From assembly GCA_947505885.1 (NCBI GenBank), contig CANNMN010000002.1, positions 1 through 21,499 on the forward strand: 21,499 nt of DNA. Reading direction: 5' to 3'. Positions 1 through 8,887 of this stretch are shown one piece after another (position 1 is the first letter of the stretch; every line of letters starts with the position of its first letter). The notes under the pieces were generated by a model, which did no database searches, was not told where the DNA came from, and worked only from the letters and a program-made list of their open reading frames with translations. Made by a program: the position numbers and the translations under genes. The DNA comes from Rickettsiales bacterium. GTDB lineage: Bacteria; Pseudomonadota; Alphaproteobacteria; Rickettsiales; UBA1997.

Positions 1-10
1 CAAAATAACC

Positions 11-1297
11 ATGAGCAATAATTACAAAAAAACACACATCGACAAACATCAAATTCATCCGGAAACACAGATGATGTCTTACGGCTACGACCCTTTCTTG
101 TCTGAAGGCGCGGTGAAGCCGCCAGTTTTCTTAACCTCAACTTTTGCTTTCAAAACTGCCGAAGAAGGTGCGGAATTTTTTGACGTTACGTCTGGTCGAA
201 AACCGATGCCAGAAGGCTATTCCGGAGGATTGATTTACAGTCGCTTCAATCATCCGAATTTAGAAATTATCGAAAATCGCATCGCTCTTTTAGAAGGCGG
301 AGAAAGCTGCAACATCTTTGCAAGTGGCATGGCCGCTATTTCCACCGCCTTTCTGGCTTTGCTTAAGCCTTCCGATGTGATCGTGCATTCTTCGCCACTT
401 TACGGCGGCACCGAAACTCTTATTCGCGGCGCCTTAAAAACATGGGGTGTGCAATCGGTAGAATTTAGAAAAGGCCTTGATCAATCCTCGATTTGGGAAG
501 GCTTGGCGAAAGGGGCCCGGATTGGTCGCGTCGGCATTTTATTTATCGAAACGCCTTGCAATCCAACCAACGCTTTTGTTGATTTTGAGAAAGTAAAAAA
601 CGCTCTCGATAAATTCGAAAGTCAGTACGGATACAGGCCGATTAGTATTTGCGACAATACTTTGCTTGGACCAGTTTTCCAAAAACCATTGCAACACGGA
701 ATCGATCTATCTTGCTACTCTCTTACTAAATATGTCGGTGGACACAGTGATTTAGTGGCCGGAGCGGTAATTGGCAAAAAAGCGCCGATGGAAAAGATTC
801 GTCGCACTCGCAGCGCTTTTGGATCACACCTAGATCCGCACTCTTCTTGGATGATTGGTCGCTCACTCGAAACATTATTTTTACGCATGGAGCGCGCCAC
901 TAAATCAGCGGAAGAAGTTGCTGATTGGATGAAAGAAACTTTTCCACAAATCAAAATTTTCCATCCGAAATTTATCGAAAATAAATCTTATCAAGAGGCT
1001 CTCGCAAAACAATGCACGGGCTTTGGTAGCACTTTCGCTTTTACGCTTAACGGGGGAAGAAAAGAGGCCTTTGCCTTCATCAATACGTTACAAATTTTTA
1101 AATCTGCGGTGAGTTTGGGCGGCACAGAGTCTCTCATCTGTCATCCAGCTTCAACTACGCATTCTGGAATTGCTATTGATCTACGCGAAGAACTCGGGAT
1201 TTCAGAAGGCTTGGTGCGCGTGTCGATCGGTTTAGAAAATCCCGCTGATTTAATTGCTGATCTGAGCGCTGCTTTTGAAAGAATTAAATCACTCTAA
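11..1297 (+). CDS. Cystathionine gamma-synthase family PLP-dependent enzyme (Cys/Met metabolism)
   Basis: A 428-residue fold-type I PLP enzyme of the Cys/Met metabolism family, which handles sulfur amino acids by gamma- or beta-elimination/replacement in the cytoplasm. Visible motifs are YSRFNHPN (76-83, cofactor phosphate contacts from the partner subunit), ASGMAAI (104-110), ETPCNPT (180-186), CDNT with D215 (pairs with the pyridine nitrogen) and SLTKYVGGHSD with K240 as the Schiff-base lysine. The length is normal for the family and the ATG at 11 gives a full N-terminus. The loop that carries the activity-linked Cys in classical methionine gamma-lyases (LYGC) reads LYGG here (130-133), so methionine gamma-lyase is not favoured, but synthase and lyase cannot be separated by eye. 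The gene stands alone on its strand and is followed by a hairpin and T-run. Family is secure; substrate is open. Confidence 0.9.
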   Translation: MSNNYKKTHIDKHQIHPETQMMSYGYDPFLSEGAVKPPVFLTSTFAFKTAEEGAEFFDVTSGRKPMPEGYSGGLIYSRFNHPNLEIIENRIALLEGGESCNIFASGMAAISTAFLALLKPSDVIVHSSPLYGGTETLIRGALKTWGVQSVEFRKGLDQSSIWEGLAKGARIGRVGILFIETPCNPTNAFVDFEKVKNALDKFESQYGYRPISICDNTLLGPVFQKPLQHGIDLSCYSLTKYVGGHSDLVAGAVIGKKAPMEKIRRTRSAFGSHLDPHSSWMIGRSLETLFLRMERATKSAEEVADWMKETFPQIKIFHPKFIENKSYQEALAKQCTGFGSTFAFTLNGGRKEAFAFINTLQIFKSAVSLGGTESLICHPASTTHSGIAIDLREELGISEGLVRVSIGLENPADLIADLSAAFERIKSL

Positions 1298-1304
1298 TCT
1301 TGCG

Positions 1305-1344
1305 CCAAGATCACGAACAAATTGATCTTGGGGCCCTTTTTTTT
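1305..1344 (+). terminator. Terminator-like hairpin after the PLP enzyme gene
   Basis: A perfect 9-bp stem (CCAAGATCA at 1305-1313, TGATCTTGG at 1323-1331) with a 9-nt loop begins 7 nt after the stop codon. Eight T follow at 1337-1344. The five bases GGCCC between stem and T-run make it less than ideal. The T-run lies only on the + side, so it would serve the PLP gene and not the converging yidC. Confidence 0.55.
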
Positions 1345-1380
1345 GCCGAAGATCAATAAATTTAGCAGACTTAAACCGAC

Positions 1381-3099
1381 CTACTTCACCCTCTTCATAA
1401 TTACCCATTGCTGCAAAATCGAAAGCGCATTACTCCATGTCCAATAAATCACCAAACCTGCAGGGAATGCAGCTAGGACAAAAGTTAGAACGTATGGCAT
1501 CCACTTCAGAATCATTGTTTGAGTTGGATCTGTCGAGGCAGGGCTAAGTTTTTGCTGAAGGATCATCGTGATACCCATCAAAATTGGCCAAACACCTATG
1601 ACGAGAGGGCCAGAAACCTCGAAAGGCAACAAGCCAAACAGATTAAAAACTGAAGTTGGATCTGGCGCAGAGAGATCATGAATCCAGCCGTAGAAAGAAG
1701 CCTGACGCATATCGAGAGTTACGAACAATACTTTGTAAAGTGCGAAGAAAACCGGAATTTGAATCAAGACAGGTAAACAACCTGATGCCGGATTAACTTT
1801 TTCTTTTTTGTAGAGCTCCATCATTTCGCGGTGAATCGCAAGTTTGTCGCCTTTATTTTTTACGCGCAGGGCTTCGATTTTCGGCTGCAATTTTTTAATT
1901 TTTGCAATCGCGGCATAAGATTTATTGGCCATTGGGAATAGAGCCAGCTTGACTAAAACCGTCATCGCTAAAATCGCTAAACCAAAATTTCCTAAGAATT
2001 TACTGAGAAATTCAATGATAAAAAAGAACGGCTTGGTGAGAAAATAAAACCAGCCGAAATCCACAGCGCGATCAAAAAGTTTGAGATCAAAATCTTTCGC
2101 ATATTGGTCGAGAAGCCTGACCTTCTTTGCTCCTGCAAAAAGATGGTGAGTAAAATTTAATTCATCGCCAGCAGCGATTTGAAATTCTTGACCGATAAAT
2201 TCTGAATCAAAAAACGTTCGCTGATTTCTCACGTTATGCGAAAAGCTAGCACCATAAGACATTGCCCTGTCTGGCACCATGGCACTTAGCCAATATTTAT
2301 CAGTGATACCAAGCCAACTTCCATCCTCTCCAGAATCTTGGAATTCGATCTTCTTTTCCTTGAGCATTTTTTTATAATTCACCTCCTGCAAAACTCCGCC
2401 AAAGGCGCCAATCATGCCTTCGTGTAAAATAAAATTTGGGTCTCTAGAGCTGTTCAAAGCGCGATTGATGCGACCATAGCTGGCAATGGTTACTTCTTGT
2501 TTGGAGTTATTTTTAACCGACTGCGTAACCGAGAACATGTAATTCTCGTCGAGTGTTAAATTAATAAAAAATTCGACGCCCTGCTTACTCTTCCATGAAA
2601 GTGTAACTGGGTTTTCTGGAGTTAATTTTGCCCCGCTGCTCTTCCAAATTGTATCGGGGTTAGGCAGTTCTAAGCCAGCGTTTGAGCTGATCCAGCCGAA
2701 ATCAGCAAAGTATCTTTCTTTACTTTCTGCTGGCGCAAAAAGTGCGACCTCTTTTTTATGTTCCGTGGTTTCAAAATATTTGGCGAGAGTCAGGTCGTCA
2801 AAGCGCGCGCCCTTGAGCGACACAGATCCGTGCAGAAATTCGTTAGAAATTTTAACGCGTAAATTTTTACTTTCAGCGAGCGACTCATCGCGACTTTTTG
2901 TCGCTACAATCGCTTCTTGAAGATTCTTGCTTGCTAATGCCGGAGCTTTGCTTTCGGCCACTTGAATCTCTCTAATCTTTTTCTGTGCCGCTTCTTTTTG
3001 CTCGATGCGCGGCTTCTCGTAAAGCCAAGTCCAGCCTAGTAAAATTACGACAGAAAGAGTTACCGCCAAAAGCGTGTTTTTGTTATTGTTATTTTGCAT
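1381..3099 (-). CDS. yidC: Membrane protein insertase YidC
   Basis: A 572-residue YidC/Oxa1 insertase, which inserts proteins into the inner membrane alone or with SecYEG. There is an N-terminal membrane anchor (about 9-27), a long periplasmic beta-rich region (about 60-340) as in Gram-negative YidC, and then the conserved insertase core with hydrophobic segments from about 350 to the C-terminus. The core includes the cytoplasmic coiled-coil stretch around IAKIKKLQPKIEALR and the PVFFALYKVLF and IYWTWSNALSILQQW segments. The length is typical. The ATG at 3099 has no clear Shine-Dalgarno upstream. The usual neighbours rnpA and yidD are not seen; instead a 130-aa unknown gene ends 11 bp upstream on the same strand, with lon further up. 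Confidence 0.97.
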   Translation of the reverse strand: MQNNNNKNTLLAVTLSVVILLGWTWLYEKPRIEQKEAAQKKIREIQVAESKAPALASKNLQEAIVATKSRDESLAESKNLRVKISNEFLHGSVSLKGARFDDLTLAKYFETTEHKKEVALFAPAESKERYFADFGWISSNAGLELPNPDTIWKSSGAKLTPENPVTLSWKSKQGVEFFINLTLDENYMFSVTQSVKNNSKQEVTIASYGRINRALNSSRDPNFILHEGMIGAFGGVLQEVNYKKMLKEKKIEFQDSGEDGSWLGITDKYWLSAMVPDRAMSYGASFSHNVRNQRTFFDSEFIGQEFQIAAGDELNFTHHLFAGAKKVRLLDQYAKDFDLKLFDRAVDFGWFYFLTKPFFFIIEFLSKFLGNFGLAILAMTVLVKLALFPMANKSYAAIAKIKKLQPKIEALRVKNKGDKLAIHREMMELYKKEKVNPASGCLPVLIQIPVFFALYKVLFVTLDMRQASFYGWIHDLSAPDPTSVFNLFGLLPFEVSGPLVIGVWPILMGITMILQQKLSPASTDPTQTMILKWMPYVLTFVLAAFPAGLVIYWTWSNALSILQQWVIMKRVK

Positions 3100-3110
3100 A
3101 TGAAGAGATG

Positions 3111-3503
3111 TTAGCCGAAGAGCTTATTTTTTAGATCGAGATGAAAGTCAGAAACCCAGTGACTGTCTTTTTTATCGGCATTGTAGGTTCTTACTTTGGC
3201 AGATTTTTTATGAATTAAAATAATTTTTCCTGTTCTTGGGCAAGAACCCGAGATATTAGTTTTGGTGGTATCGTCTTCAAGTAGACAAAAATCAGACTTA
3301 TTTAACCCGTGTTGCTTTAATTCCTGATCGAAATCTTCCATTTCGCTTTCATGAGCGACTCGCAATTTTCTTATTTTTCCATCAATTGACCAGGCAGGAG
3401 CGATTCCTTTCTCTTCCAAATCACGAACTATTTCGCGAATCAAAACCTTGTGCCCCTCCCTCATCCCCTCTTCGGTTCTTTTTAGAATTTCGTTACTGCC
3501 CAT
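3111..3503 (-). CDS. Hypothetical protein, possible partner of the zeta-like fragment
   Basis: A 130-residue protein I do not recognise with confidence. I start it at the ATG at 3503, because AAGGA lies about 6 nt upstream and the longer reading would need TTG. The start overlaps the stop of the zeta-like fragment by 11 nt (ATGGGCAGTAA), a coupled-translation arrangement. The N-terminal half is charged and helical (EEGMREGHKVLIREIVRDL), followed by IAPAWSIDGKIRKLR. That pattern vaguely recalls small proteins encoded beside chromosomal zeta-type kinases, where a helix is followed by a W/V-x-DGKI strand. The C-terminal half contains one CPRTGKI stretch and is basic. No signal peptide or membrane segment is visible. 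An antitoxin role is speculation from context. Confidence 0.6.
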   Translation of the reverse strand: MGSNEILKRTEEGMREGHKVLIREIVRDLEEKGIAPAWSIDGKIRKLRVAHESEMEDFDQELKQHGLNKSDFCLLEDDTTKTNISGSCPRTGKIILIHKKSAKVRTYNADKKDSHWVSDFHLDLKNKLFG

Positions 3504-3786
3504 AAATTTCCTTCCATAATTTCTCGTTAAGAATTGTGAGCTGGCCATCACTTTTTGTGACAATTTCTACGAGGTCGTGACCGCTTGCTTCATAAATCGA
3601 AGCGGCATCAACAATATCGAGATAGGTTTTTAAATTATCTAAACCCCTTTTAAATCTGCGTTCGATTACTTCTGACTCAATATTGTGTCCGCCCTTGCTC
3701 ACTCTAACTTCGACCCTCATTCTTGCAAGCTCCGCACTTTCTAGCCAATAATCTGATTTCAAATTGATGTGAATCTGCTTAGACAT
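3493..3786 (-). pseudogene. Truncated zeta-toxin-like kinase, C-terminal part only
   Basis: A 97-residue frame whose body reads like the C-terminal third of zeta-toxin-family kinases (COG4185 type, related to UDP-GlcNAc kinases). The visible landmarks are WLESAELARMRVEVRV (16-31), GGHNIESEVIERRFKRGLDNL (34-54), a segment ending IYEASG (about 64-69), and a terminal NEKLWKEIYGQ (87-97). Complete family members carry a P-loop and the acceptor-site Asp in the preceding 90-150 residues. Here that part is absent and lon begins directly upstream: the ATG overlaps the lon stop by 8 nt (ATGTCTAA). Without a P-loop it cannot be an active kinase. It may be a decaying remnant, though the intact frame and coupled overlaps on both sides suggest it is still translated. 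Confidence 0.65.
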
Positions 3787-6133
3787 TTTTCTTGCGACGA
3801 TGAACTTTCGGAGCCTTCAAACACTCTTCGAGAGCTTCGCTAATATGTGCAATCGGCTTAATTTCTAGACTGTCCAAAACTTCTTTTGGCATATCTTCAA
3901 GATCTTTCTCGTTAGCCTGCGGAATCAAGACAGTCTTGATTTGACCACGTAGCGCTGCGAGCAATTTTTCTTTCAAGCCACCGATTTCTAAAACTTTTCC
4001 CGAGAGCGTAATTTCACCAGTCATCGCAATATCTTTGCGAACTGGTCTTTCACTTAAAACAGAAACCAAAGAAACGCACAAAGCCACGCCAGCTGAAGGT
4101 CCGTCCTTTGGTGTTGCGCCTTCAGGAACGTGAATGTGGAAATCGAATTTATTGAATTGCTTAGCGTCAATTTTAAATTGTTTAGCAATTGATCTTGCGT
4201 AACTAAGTGCCGCCTGCGCTGATTCTTTCATCACTTCACCAAGCCTGCCGGTAACTTGAATTTTGCCGCTACCTTCAAATTTCAACGCTTCAATATCGAG
4301 CAAATCTCCGCCATATTCGGTATAAGCAAGGCCGGTCGTTATACCAATCAAATCATGCTCACGCGCGATGCCAAAATGCTTCTTTTCAACGCCGGCATAT
4401 TTGCGCAAATTCTCTTTGGTAATGTGTAAAGCTTCTGCCTCTTTGGTCACAATCACCTTCGCCGTTTTGCGCGCTAAATTCGCGATCTCACGACTCAAAT
4501 TACGCACGCCTGCTTCGAAGGTGTAACGACGAATCAAAGTCAAAATCGCCTCATCAGAAATTGAAAATTCATTAGCATTTAATCCGTTATCTTTGCGCTG
4601 TCTTGAGAGCAAATGCTGCTTGGCGATATGCAGCTTCTCATTTTCAGTATAGCCCGAGAGTTGGATTATCTCCATGCGGTCGCGCAGCGGGATAGGAATT
4701 GTTGCAAGACTGTTGGCCGTAGCAACAAACATCACTTTCGACAAATCATAATCGACCTCAAGATAATGGTCAGAAAAATTACAATTCTGCTCGGGATCAA
4801 GCACCTCAAGCAATGCCGAAGCAGGATCGCCACGAAAATCGTGCGACATTTTATCGACTTCATCAAGCAACATTAGCGGATTCACTCTTTCTGCCTTGCG
4901 CATCGATTGAATGATGCGCCCAGGCATAGAGCCAATGTAAGTACGTCGGTGACCACGAATTTCAGATTCATCGCGCACTCCTCCGAGTGAAACTTTCACA
5001 TATTTTCTCCCCAAGCTTTCAGCGATTGATTTAGCGAGCGAAGTTTTACCGACGCCAGGCGCGCCTACGAGACAAAGGATCGGACCCTTAGAATCTTTCG
5101 TCTTCATTTGCACCGCGATGAATTCGATGATGCGCTCTTTCACTTTTTCTAAGCCGTAATGATGTTTGTCTAAAATTTTCTTAGCGCGGGCCAGATCTAC
5201 TCCGAGCTTGCTTCTTCTTGTCCAAGGCAACGCGCAAATCCATTCAAGATAATTGCGAACCACGCCAGATTCCGAAGAAAATGGATTCATTTTTTCGAGC
5301 TTATTCAACTCACTGTCACATTTTTTTCGCGCTTCTTTTGGCAATTTTAGACGAGCCAATTTCTCTTTGATCTCCTTGGTTTCAGCCTCTTCATCTTGTC
5401 CAAGTTCTTTCTTAATATTTTTCATCTGCTCATGCAGATAAACTTCTTTTTGATGCTTGGTAAATTTTTCTTGAACCGACTTATTGATGCGCTCTTCAGC
5501 TTGCCCGATCTCGATTTCTGATTTTATGATTTCGAGCAATTTAAAAAATTTCTGCTCGATGTTATCTTCGTCGAGAACTTTTTGTTTATTAGCAAGTGAG
5601 CCACTGACGTAAGTGGCGATCATGTAAATTACTTCATGCGGCGCGCGCAACTTCGCAACCGAAGCTAGAATTTCTGGGGTGATGCGCTTGTTGTAAGCTG
5701 CATATTTGGCGAAATTATCGATGCAGGCCTTGATCAATCCAAGAGTTTCATTTGTGTCGGCAATAGTTTTTTGTTCGAGAACAATATCAGCTTCACAAGT
5801 AAAGAATTTTTCAGTGCTAATGATTTTTCCAATGCGCGCACGCACCAATCCTTGCAGAATAACTTTGAAAGTTCCGTCGGATGTGCGGATAGCTTCAACG
5901 ATGCTGCACAAAGTGCCGGTGCGGTGAATATTTTTCTCGTCAAACTCGTCAAGATCAGGATTGGTTTGTGTCACCGCCAAAACTGGTAAACCTAAGCGCC
6001 GAGCATCTTCAATTGAGTTCACGGATTTTTCGCGACCAACTAAAATTGTCGTCGTCATTTGCGGGAAAATCACCACGTCGCGCAAAGGCAAAGCGTGAAA
6101 AATTTGTGGTTGCGGTTGTTTTTGCTGCGTCAT
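3779..6133 (-). CDS. lon: ATP-dependent protease Lon
   Basis: A cytoplasmic AAA+ serine protease that degrades misfolded and regulatory proteins. I start it at the ATG at 6133, giving 784 residues, which is the length of E. coli Lon; the only upstream extension would use TTG. Visible parts are the N-terminal LON substrate-binding domain beginning HALPLRDVVIFPQM, a central coiled region, Walker A GAPGVGKT (357-364), Walker B PLMLLDEVDK (419-428), and the C-terminal protease domain with catalytic Ser680 in PKDGPSAG and Lys723 in GGLKEK. All key residues are present. It is divergent from rmuC with 53 bp between the chosen starts, and its stop overlaps the zeta-like fragment. No heat-shock promoter could be identified by eye. 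Confidence 0.97.
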   Translation of the reverse strand: MTQQKQPQPQIFHALPLRDVVIFPQMTTTILVGREKSVNSIEDARRLGLPVLAVTQTNPDLDEFDEKNIHRTGTLCSIVEAIRTSDGTFKVILQGLVRARIGKIISTEKFFTCEADIVLEQKTIADTNETLGLIKACIDNFAKYAAYNKRITPEILASVAKLRAPHEVIYMIATYVSGSLANKQKVLDEDNIEQKFFKLLEIIKSEIEIGQAEERINKSVQEKFTKHQKEVYLHEQMKNIKKELGQDEEAETKEIKEKLARLKLPKEARKKCDSELNKLEKMNPFSSESGVVRNYLEWICALPWTRRSKLGVDLARAKKILDKHHYGLEKVKERIIEFIAVQMKTKDSKGPILCLVGAPGVGKTSLAKSIAESLGRKYVKVSLGGVRDESEIRGHRRTYIGSMPGRIIQSMRKAERVNPLMLLDEVDKMSHDFRGDPASALLEVLDPEQNCNFSDHYLEVDYDLSKVMFVATANSLATIPIPLRDRMEIIQLSGYTENEKLHIAKQHLLSRQRKDNGLNANEFSISDEAILTLIRRYTFEAGVRNLSREIANLARKTAKVIVTKEAEALHITKENLRKYAGVEKKHFGIAREHDLIGITTGLAYTEYGGDLLDIEALKFEGSGKIQVTGRLGEVMKESAQAALSYARSIAKQFKIDAKQFNKFDFHIHVPEGATPKDGPSAGVALCVSLVSVLSERPVRKDIAMTGEITLSGKVLEIGGLKEKLLAALRGQIKTVLIPQANEKDLEDMPKEVLDSLEIKPIAHISEALEECLKAPKVHRRKKNV

Positions 6134-6186
6134 GATTGAAGAAAATAAAATTCGTCCAAAACCTAGTAACCGATTTTCGAAATACA

Positions 6187-7299
6187 ATGTTGACAGCTCT
6201 AGCTCTTATCTCCTCTCTCGCTCTTTTCATCTGTCTTTATTTTTTAGCGCAGGAAAAGCAGAAATTTTCGCTAACCCGCGGTCAGCTTGATCGCGCAGAA
6301 AATGAAATAAATTTCTTACGCAACGAAAAAGAAAAAGAATTGCTGCAGCTCTCAGAAAATTTGATGAATAAAAACAACGAACAGCAAAATATTTTTAGCG
6401 AAAATTTATTTAAAACTTTTGAAAGCGTAACCGCAAAACTTCACGCTCTTGATGAAGAGGTAAAAAAATCCTCCGCTGAAATTAACAAAACTAAAAATGC
6501 CTTACTAAGTCCTGGAGGCGCTGGACGCACGGCTGAAATCACTTTGGAAAATATTTTGAAGAGCTCGAATCTTCTCGAAAAAGAAACGCTCACTTCGGTT
6601 GGCGATTATATTTTGCAGTCGCATTTTGGTTCGAATTTAGGCTCTGAAGCAAAGCGTCCTGACGCAATTTTATTTTTGCCTGACAATCAGATTATCGTAA
6701 TCGACAGCAAGTCATCTCCGCATTTTTTAGAACTCGCTGAAGCGCAAAATGATGAGGAGAAAAAAGAGATTTTAGGAAAAATTAAAACCAAATTCCGCAG
6801 ACATCTCGAAGACTTGAAGCGCAAGGATTACGCCAATTTTCTTTTCGAAGAATTACGCACCAAAAATTCATCCGATTACAAAATTTTTCTGGTGATGTTT
6901 TTGCAAACTGAACAAATGCTTGAGGTGCTAAAAAAAGCCGACAGCACCTTCGAACAAAACGCCTTTGAGGCCGGAATAATTGTGGCAACTCCCGTGGTTT
7001 TGATGCATCTTTTATCCAACGTAAAATTCGTCGTTGATCGGGTGAAGCAGGAGAAAAATATCGAAATTCTAAAAGTAGAAATGCGCAAACTTTTGGATGC
7101 TTTGGTGATGATTGTGAAGGAATCGAGTGAACTAGGAAGATCGATGAATAAAGCGCTGATCGGCTATAATAAACTAGCAAAAAATCTTAATCGCGCAACA
7201 GCACTGGGGAAAAATATTTCAGAGCTTGGACTAGAAGGAAAAAAATCTGCAGAGATGAAAATGTTAGAAGAATTTGTGGTGAGTGAAGAGAGTGAGTAG
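6187..7299 (+). CDS. rmuC: DNA recombination protein RmuC
   Basis: A 370-residue RmuC-family protein (COG1322), associated with limiting recombination at inverted repeats and predicted to have a restriction-endonuclease-like fold. It has one N-terminal membrane anchor (about 2-20), a charged coiled-coil stretch (about 25-105), then the conserved domain with GGAGRTAEITLENIL (110-124), KRPDAILFLPDNQIIVIDSKS (nuclease-like D159, D173 and K175 pattern), and ATPVVLMHLL further on. The ATG at 6187 puts the anchor at the very N-terminus as usual. A TTG 51 nt earlier is in frame but would leave 2 bp to lon. It converges on the SemiSWEET gene with a 29-bp gap and no obvious terminator. Confidence 0.93.
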   Translation: MLTALALISSLALFICLYFLAQEKQKFSLTRGQLDRAENEINFLRNEKEKELLQLSENLMNKNNEQQNIFSENLFKTFESVTAKLHALDEEVKKSSAEINKTKNALLSPGGAGRTAEITLENILKSSNLLEKETLTSVGDYILQSHFGSNLGSEAKRPDAILFLPDNQIIVIDSKSSPHFLELAEAQNDEEKKEILGKIKTKFRRHLEDLKRKDYANFLFEELRTKNSSDYKIFLVMFLQTEQMLEVLKKADSTFEQNAFEAGIIVATPVVLMHLLSNVKFVVDRVKQEKNIEILKVEMRKLLDALVMIVKESSELGRSMNKALIGYNKLAKNLNRATALGKNISELGLEGKKSAEMKMLEEFVVSEESE

Positions 7300-7328
7300 C
7301 TTCTTATTTTTGTTCTGAGGCGAATTTT

Positions 7329-7649
7329 CTAGCTAAAAAATGCTTTAATTTTTTTTAAAAACTTTGTTTTTGCAAAGCCCTCTTCCTCATTCTTAAAAAT
7401 ATTTCTGACTTTAATCCACAGAACGATTCCACCAAGAATGATCACGGCAATATTCTTAAAAATTATTGGCTCATTATTGATCATGAAGCCAAAAATTAAC
7501 CAAAAAATTACCCCTACAATTGAGAAAAAATACATCCAAAAAGAGATCCCTTTGGTATCTCTAGTTTTAATTGTTTTGATGGCCTGTGGAACGTAACCAA
7601 TCATGGTGAAGAAGGCGGCTATTGATGCTATTACGTCAGGATTAGTCAT
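7329..7649 (-). CDS. SemiSWEET / PQ-loop family small sugar transporter
   Basis: A 106-residue membrane protein with three predicted helices (about 5-25, 35-56 and 62-83) and the PQ motif at 21-22 in GYVPQAIKTIKTRDTKGIS. This is the hallmark of bacterial SemiSWEETs, which work as dimers to move sugars passively across the inner membrane. The core length fits the family; the roughly 20-residue basic tail (KTKFLKKIKAFF) is an extension. Its ATG overlaps the stop of an upstream 55-aa frame by 8 nt (ATGACTAA), so translation is probably coupled. In a host-dependent bacterium it could import host sugar, but the substrate cannot be read from the sequence. Confidence 0.88.
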   Translation of the reverse strand: MTNPDVIASIAAFFTMIGYVPQAIKTIKTRDTKGISFWMYFFSIVGVIFWLIFGFMINNEPIIFKNIAVIILGGIVLWIKVRNIFKNEEEGFAKTKFLKKIKAFFS

Positions 7650-7809
7650 TATCTACTGAATCCTCTGGGCTCACTAATCCTCTTAGCGGACGATCGCCAG
7701 AAGAAGATGATAAATTTCTCGCATGAATATTGGCAAAACCCGGACGCACATGATTGAGCAAAGTTTTCAGCGCGGGATTTATTTTTGGATTGGCTATTAA
7801 GCGGCGCAT
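7642..7809 (-). CDS. Small hypothetical protein (55 aa) overlapping the SemiSWEET gene
   Basis: An ATG-initiated frame of 55 residues beginning MRRLIANPKINPALKTLL and ending SPEDSVDND. It has a basic, possibly helical N-terminal half, a Ser-rich middle (NLSSSSGDRP) and an acidic tail, with no membrane segment. The stop overlaps the SemiSWEET start in the pattern ATGACTAA, the same style of junction as lon and the zeta fragment, which is the main support for it being real. No Shine-Dalgarno stands at the usual distance; an AAAGG lies about 20 nt upstream. I recognise no family. Confidence 0.5.
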   Translation of the reverse strand: MRRLIANPKINPALKTLLNHVRPGFANIHARNLSSSSGDRPLRGLVSPEDSVDND

Positions 7810-7913
7810 TGAATATTTATTTTGGGTTAACCTTTAAAAATGTTGCCATCTTACCAAGGGCAAATCGGTAATTTTTATAAAACCCGCCTCCGCAGTAAAT
7901 CGATATTAGTCAA

Positions 7914-8873
7914 TTAAACAGATCTTATTACCAAGCTCTTAGCTTGAGCGGCGAGCATTTTTGTCTTAGTGAGAAGATTAAAAAATTCTTTTGATAATCC
8001 TTCGAGAGTTTTTCCTTTTTTGACTAAAACCCCATAATTTATTTCAGGAAAATAATCAGTTAAAACCCTCTCCGAAAATCCAGAATCTTTCTCGCCCTCA
8101 AGTACGATGTTTGAAATCATTGCAACGCCGATATCGGCTTTAACAAATTTTTTTAAAATCTCCCAATCCGACATTTCAAACTCAATAGAGCTTCGAATTT
8201 CATGGGCCTTCAATAGCTCTTCAAAAGCCGGAAGCGTAATCAGTTTTGGATCAATGCGAACCAGGTCATATTTCGCGATATCCGATAGAGAAACCTGCTT
8301 CTTCTTCGCCAAAGGGTGGTCTTTTCTAGTCAGCAAGATTGGTTGATATTTTACGATCGAAAAAAAATCTAATTCATCCGGAATTTCATCGTGAATCATG
8401 GGATAAATAAACATGTCGATCTCGTCATTCAAAAGTCGCGATATACATTCGCTTTTAGATAAATTTCTTATTTTAAATTTTACGTTGCGGTGAGTGATTT
8501 TGAATTTTTTTATGTATTTTGGCAATATGTACGAGATCCCGGCATAATTGGACGCGACATCAATTACGTTTAGCTCTTTGTCTTTAGTAAATTTGATAAA
8601 GCTCTCAAACAAATCATCGATTCCATGGATGAAAAAAATTGCCTGAGAATAAAGAGTTTTGCCCGATTCAGTTAGTTTTATTTTTTGTCCTTCTCGCGCA
8701 AAAACCTTTATCTGAAGATCTCTTTCTAGCGATTGAATTTGCAATGTAACCGCCGCTTGAGTTAGCCCCATTTTCTTTGCCGCACCTGAGATGCTGCCAG
8801 TTTGCACCGAGTAATAAAAACCCTTCAATTGCTGGATGCGATTACGTTTGTAATAAAACTGTTTAAGCGGCAT
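7914..8873 (-). CDS. LysR-family transcriptional regulator
   Basis: A 319-residue LysR-type regulator. The winged helix-turn-helix occupies about residues 11-70, with GSISGAAKKMGLTQAAVTLQIQSLE (26-50) as the classic LysR HTH, followed by the linker helix. A periplasmic-binding-like effector domain runs from about 98 (VIDVASNYAG) to the end. The style of the HTH (QQLKGFYYSVQTGSISGAA) resembles CysB/Cbl-like members, so a link to sulfur metabolism is possible but unproven. Neither flanking gene is an obvious metabolic target: a histidine kinase is divergent upstream and a SemiSWEET pair lies downstream. LysR genes often act on a divergent neighbour, which here would be the kinase gene or a tiny frame in between. 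Confidence 0.92.
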   Translation of the reverse strand: MPLKQFYYKRNRIQQLKGFYYSVQTGSISGAAKKMGLTQAAVTLQIQSLERDLQIKVFAREGQKIKLTESGKTLYSQAIFFIHGIDDLFESFIKFTKDKELNVIDVASNYAGISYILPKYIKKFKITHRNVKFKIRNLSKSECISRLLNDEIDMFIYPMIHDEIPDELDFFSIVKYQPILLTRKDHPLAKKKQVSLSDIAKYDLVRIDPKLITLPAFEELLKAHEIRSSIEFEMSDWEILKKFVKADIGVAMISNIVLEGEKDSGFSERVLTDYFPEINYGVLVKKGKTLEGLSKEFFNLLTKTKMLAAQAKSLVIRSV

Positions 8874-8887
8874 ATAAGTTTTATTTA

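Noticed and set aside
11..1297. Specific assignment as methionine gamma-lyase
   Set aside because: The Cys of the LYGC loop is Gly here, and synthase versus lyase cannot be decided by eye.
3493..3786. Complete, active zeta toxin
   Set aside because: No P-loop or substrate-binding half is present, and lon coding sequence lies immediately upstream.
7850..7875. Small TTACC/GGTAA hairpin followed by T5 as a terminator
   Set aside because: A 5-bp stem with a long loop and no + strand gene ending nearby.
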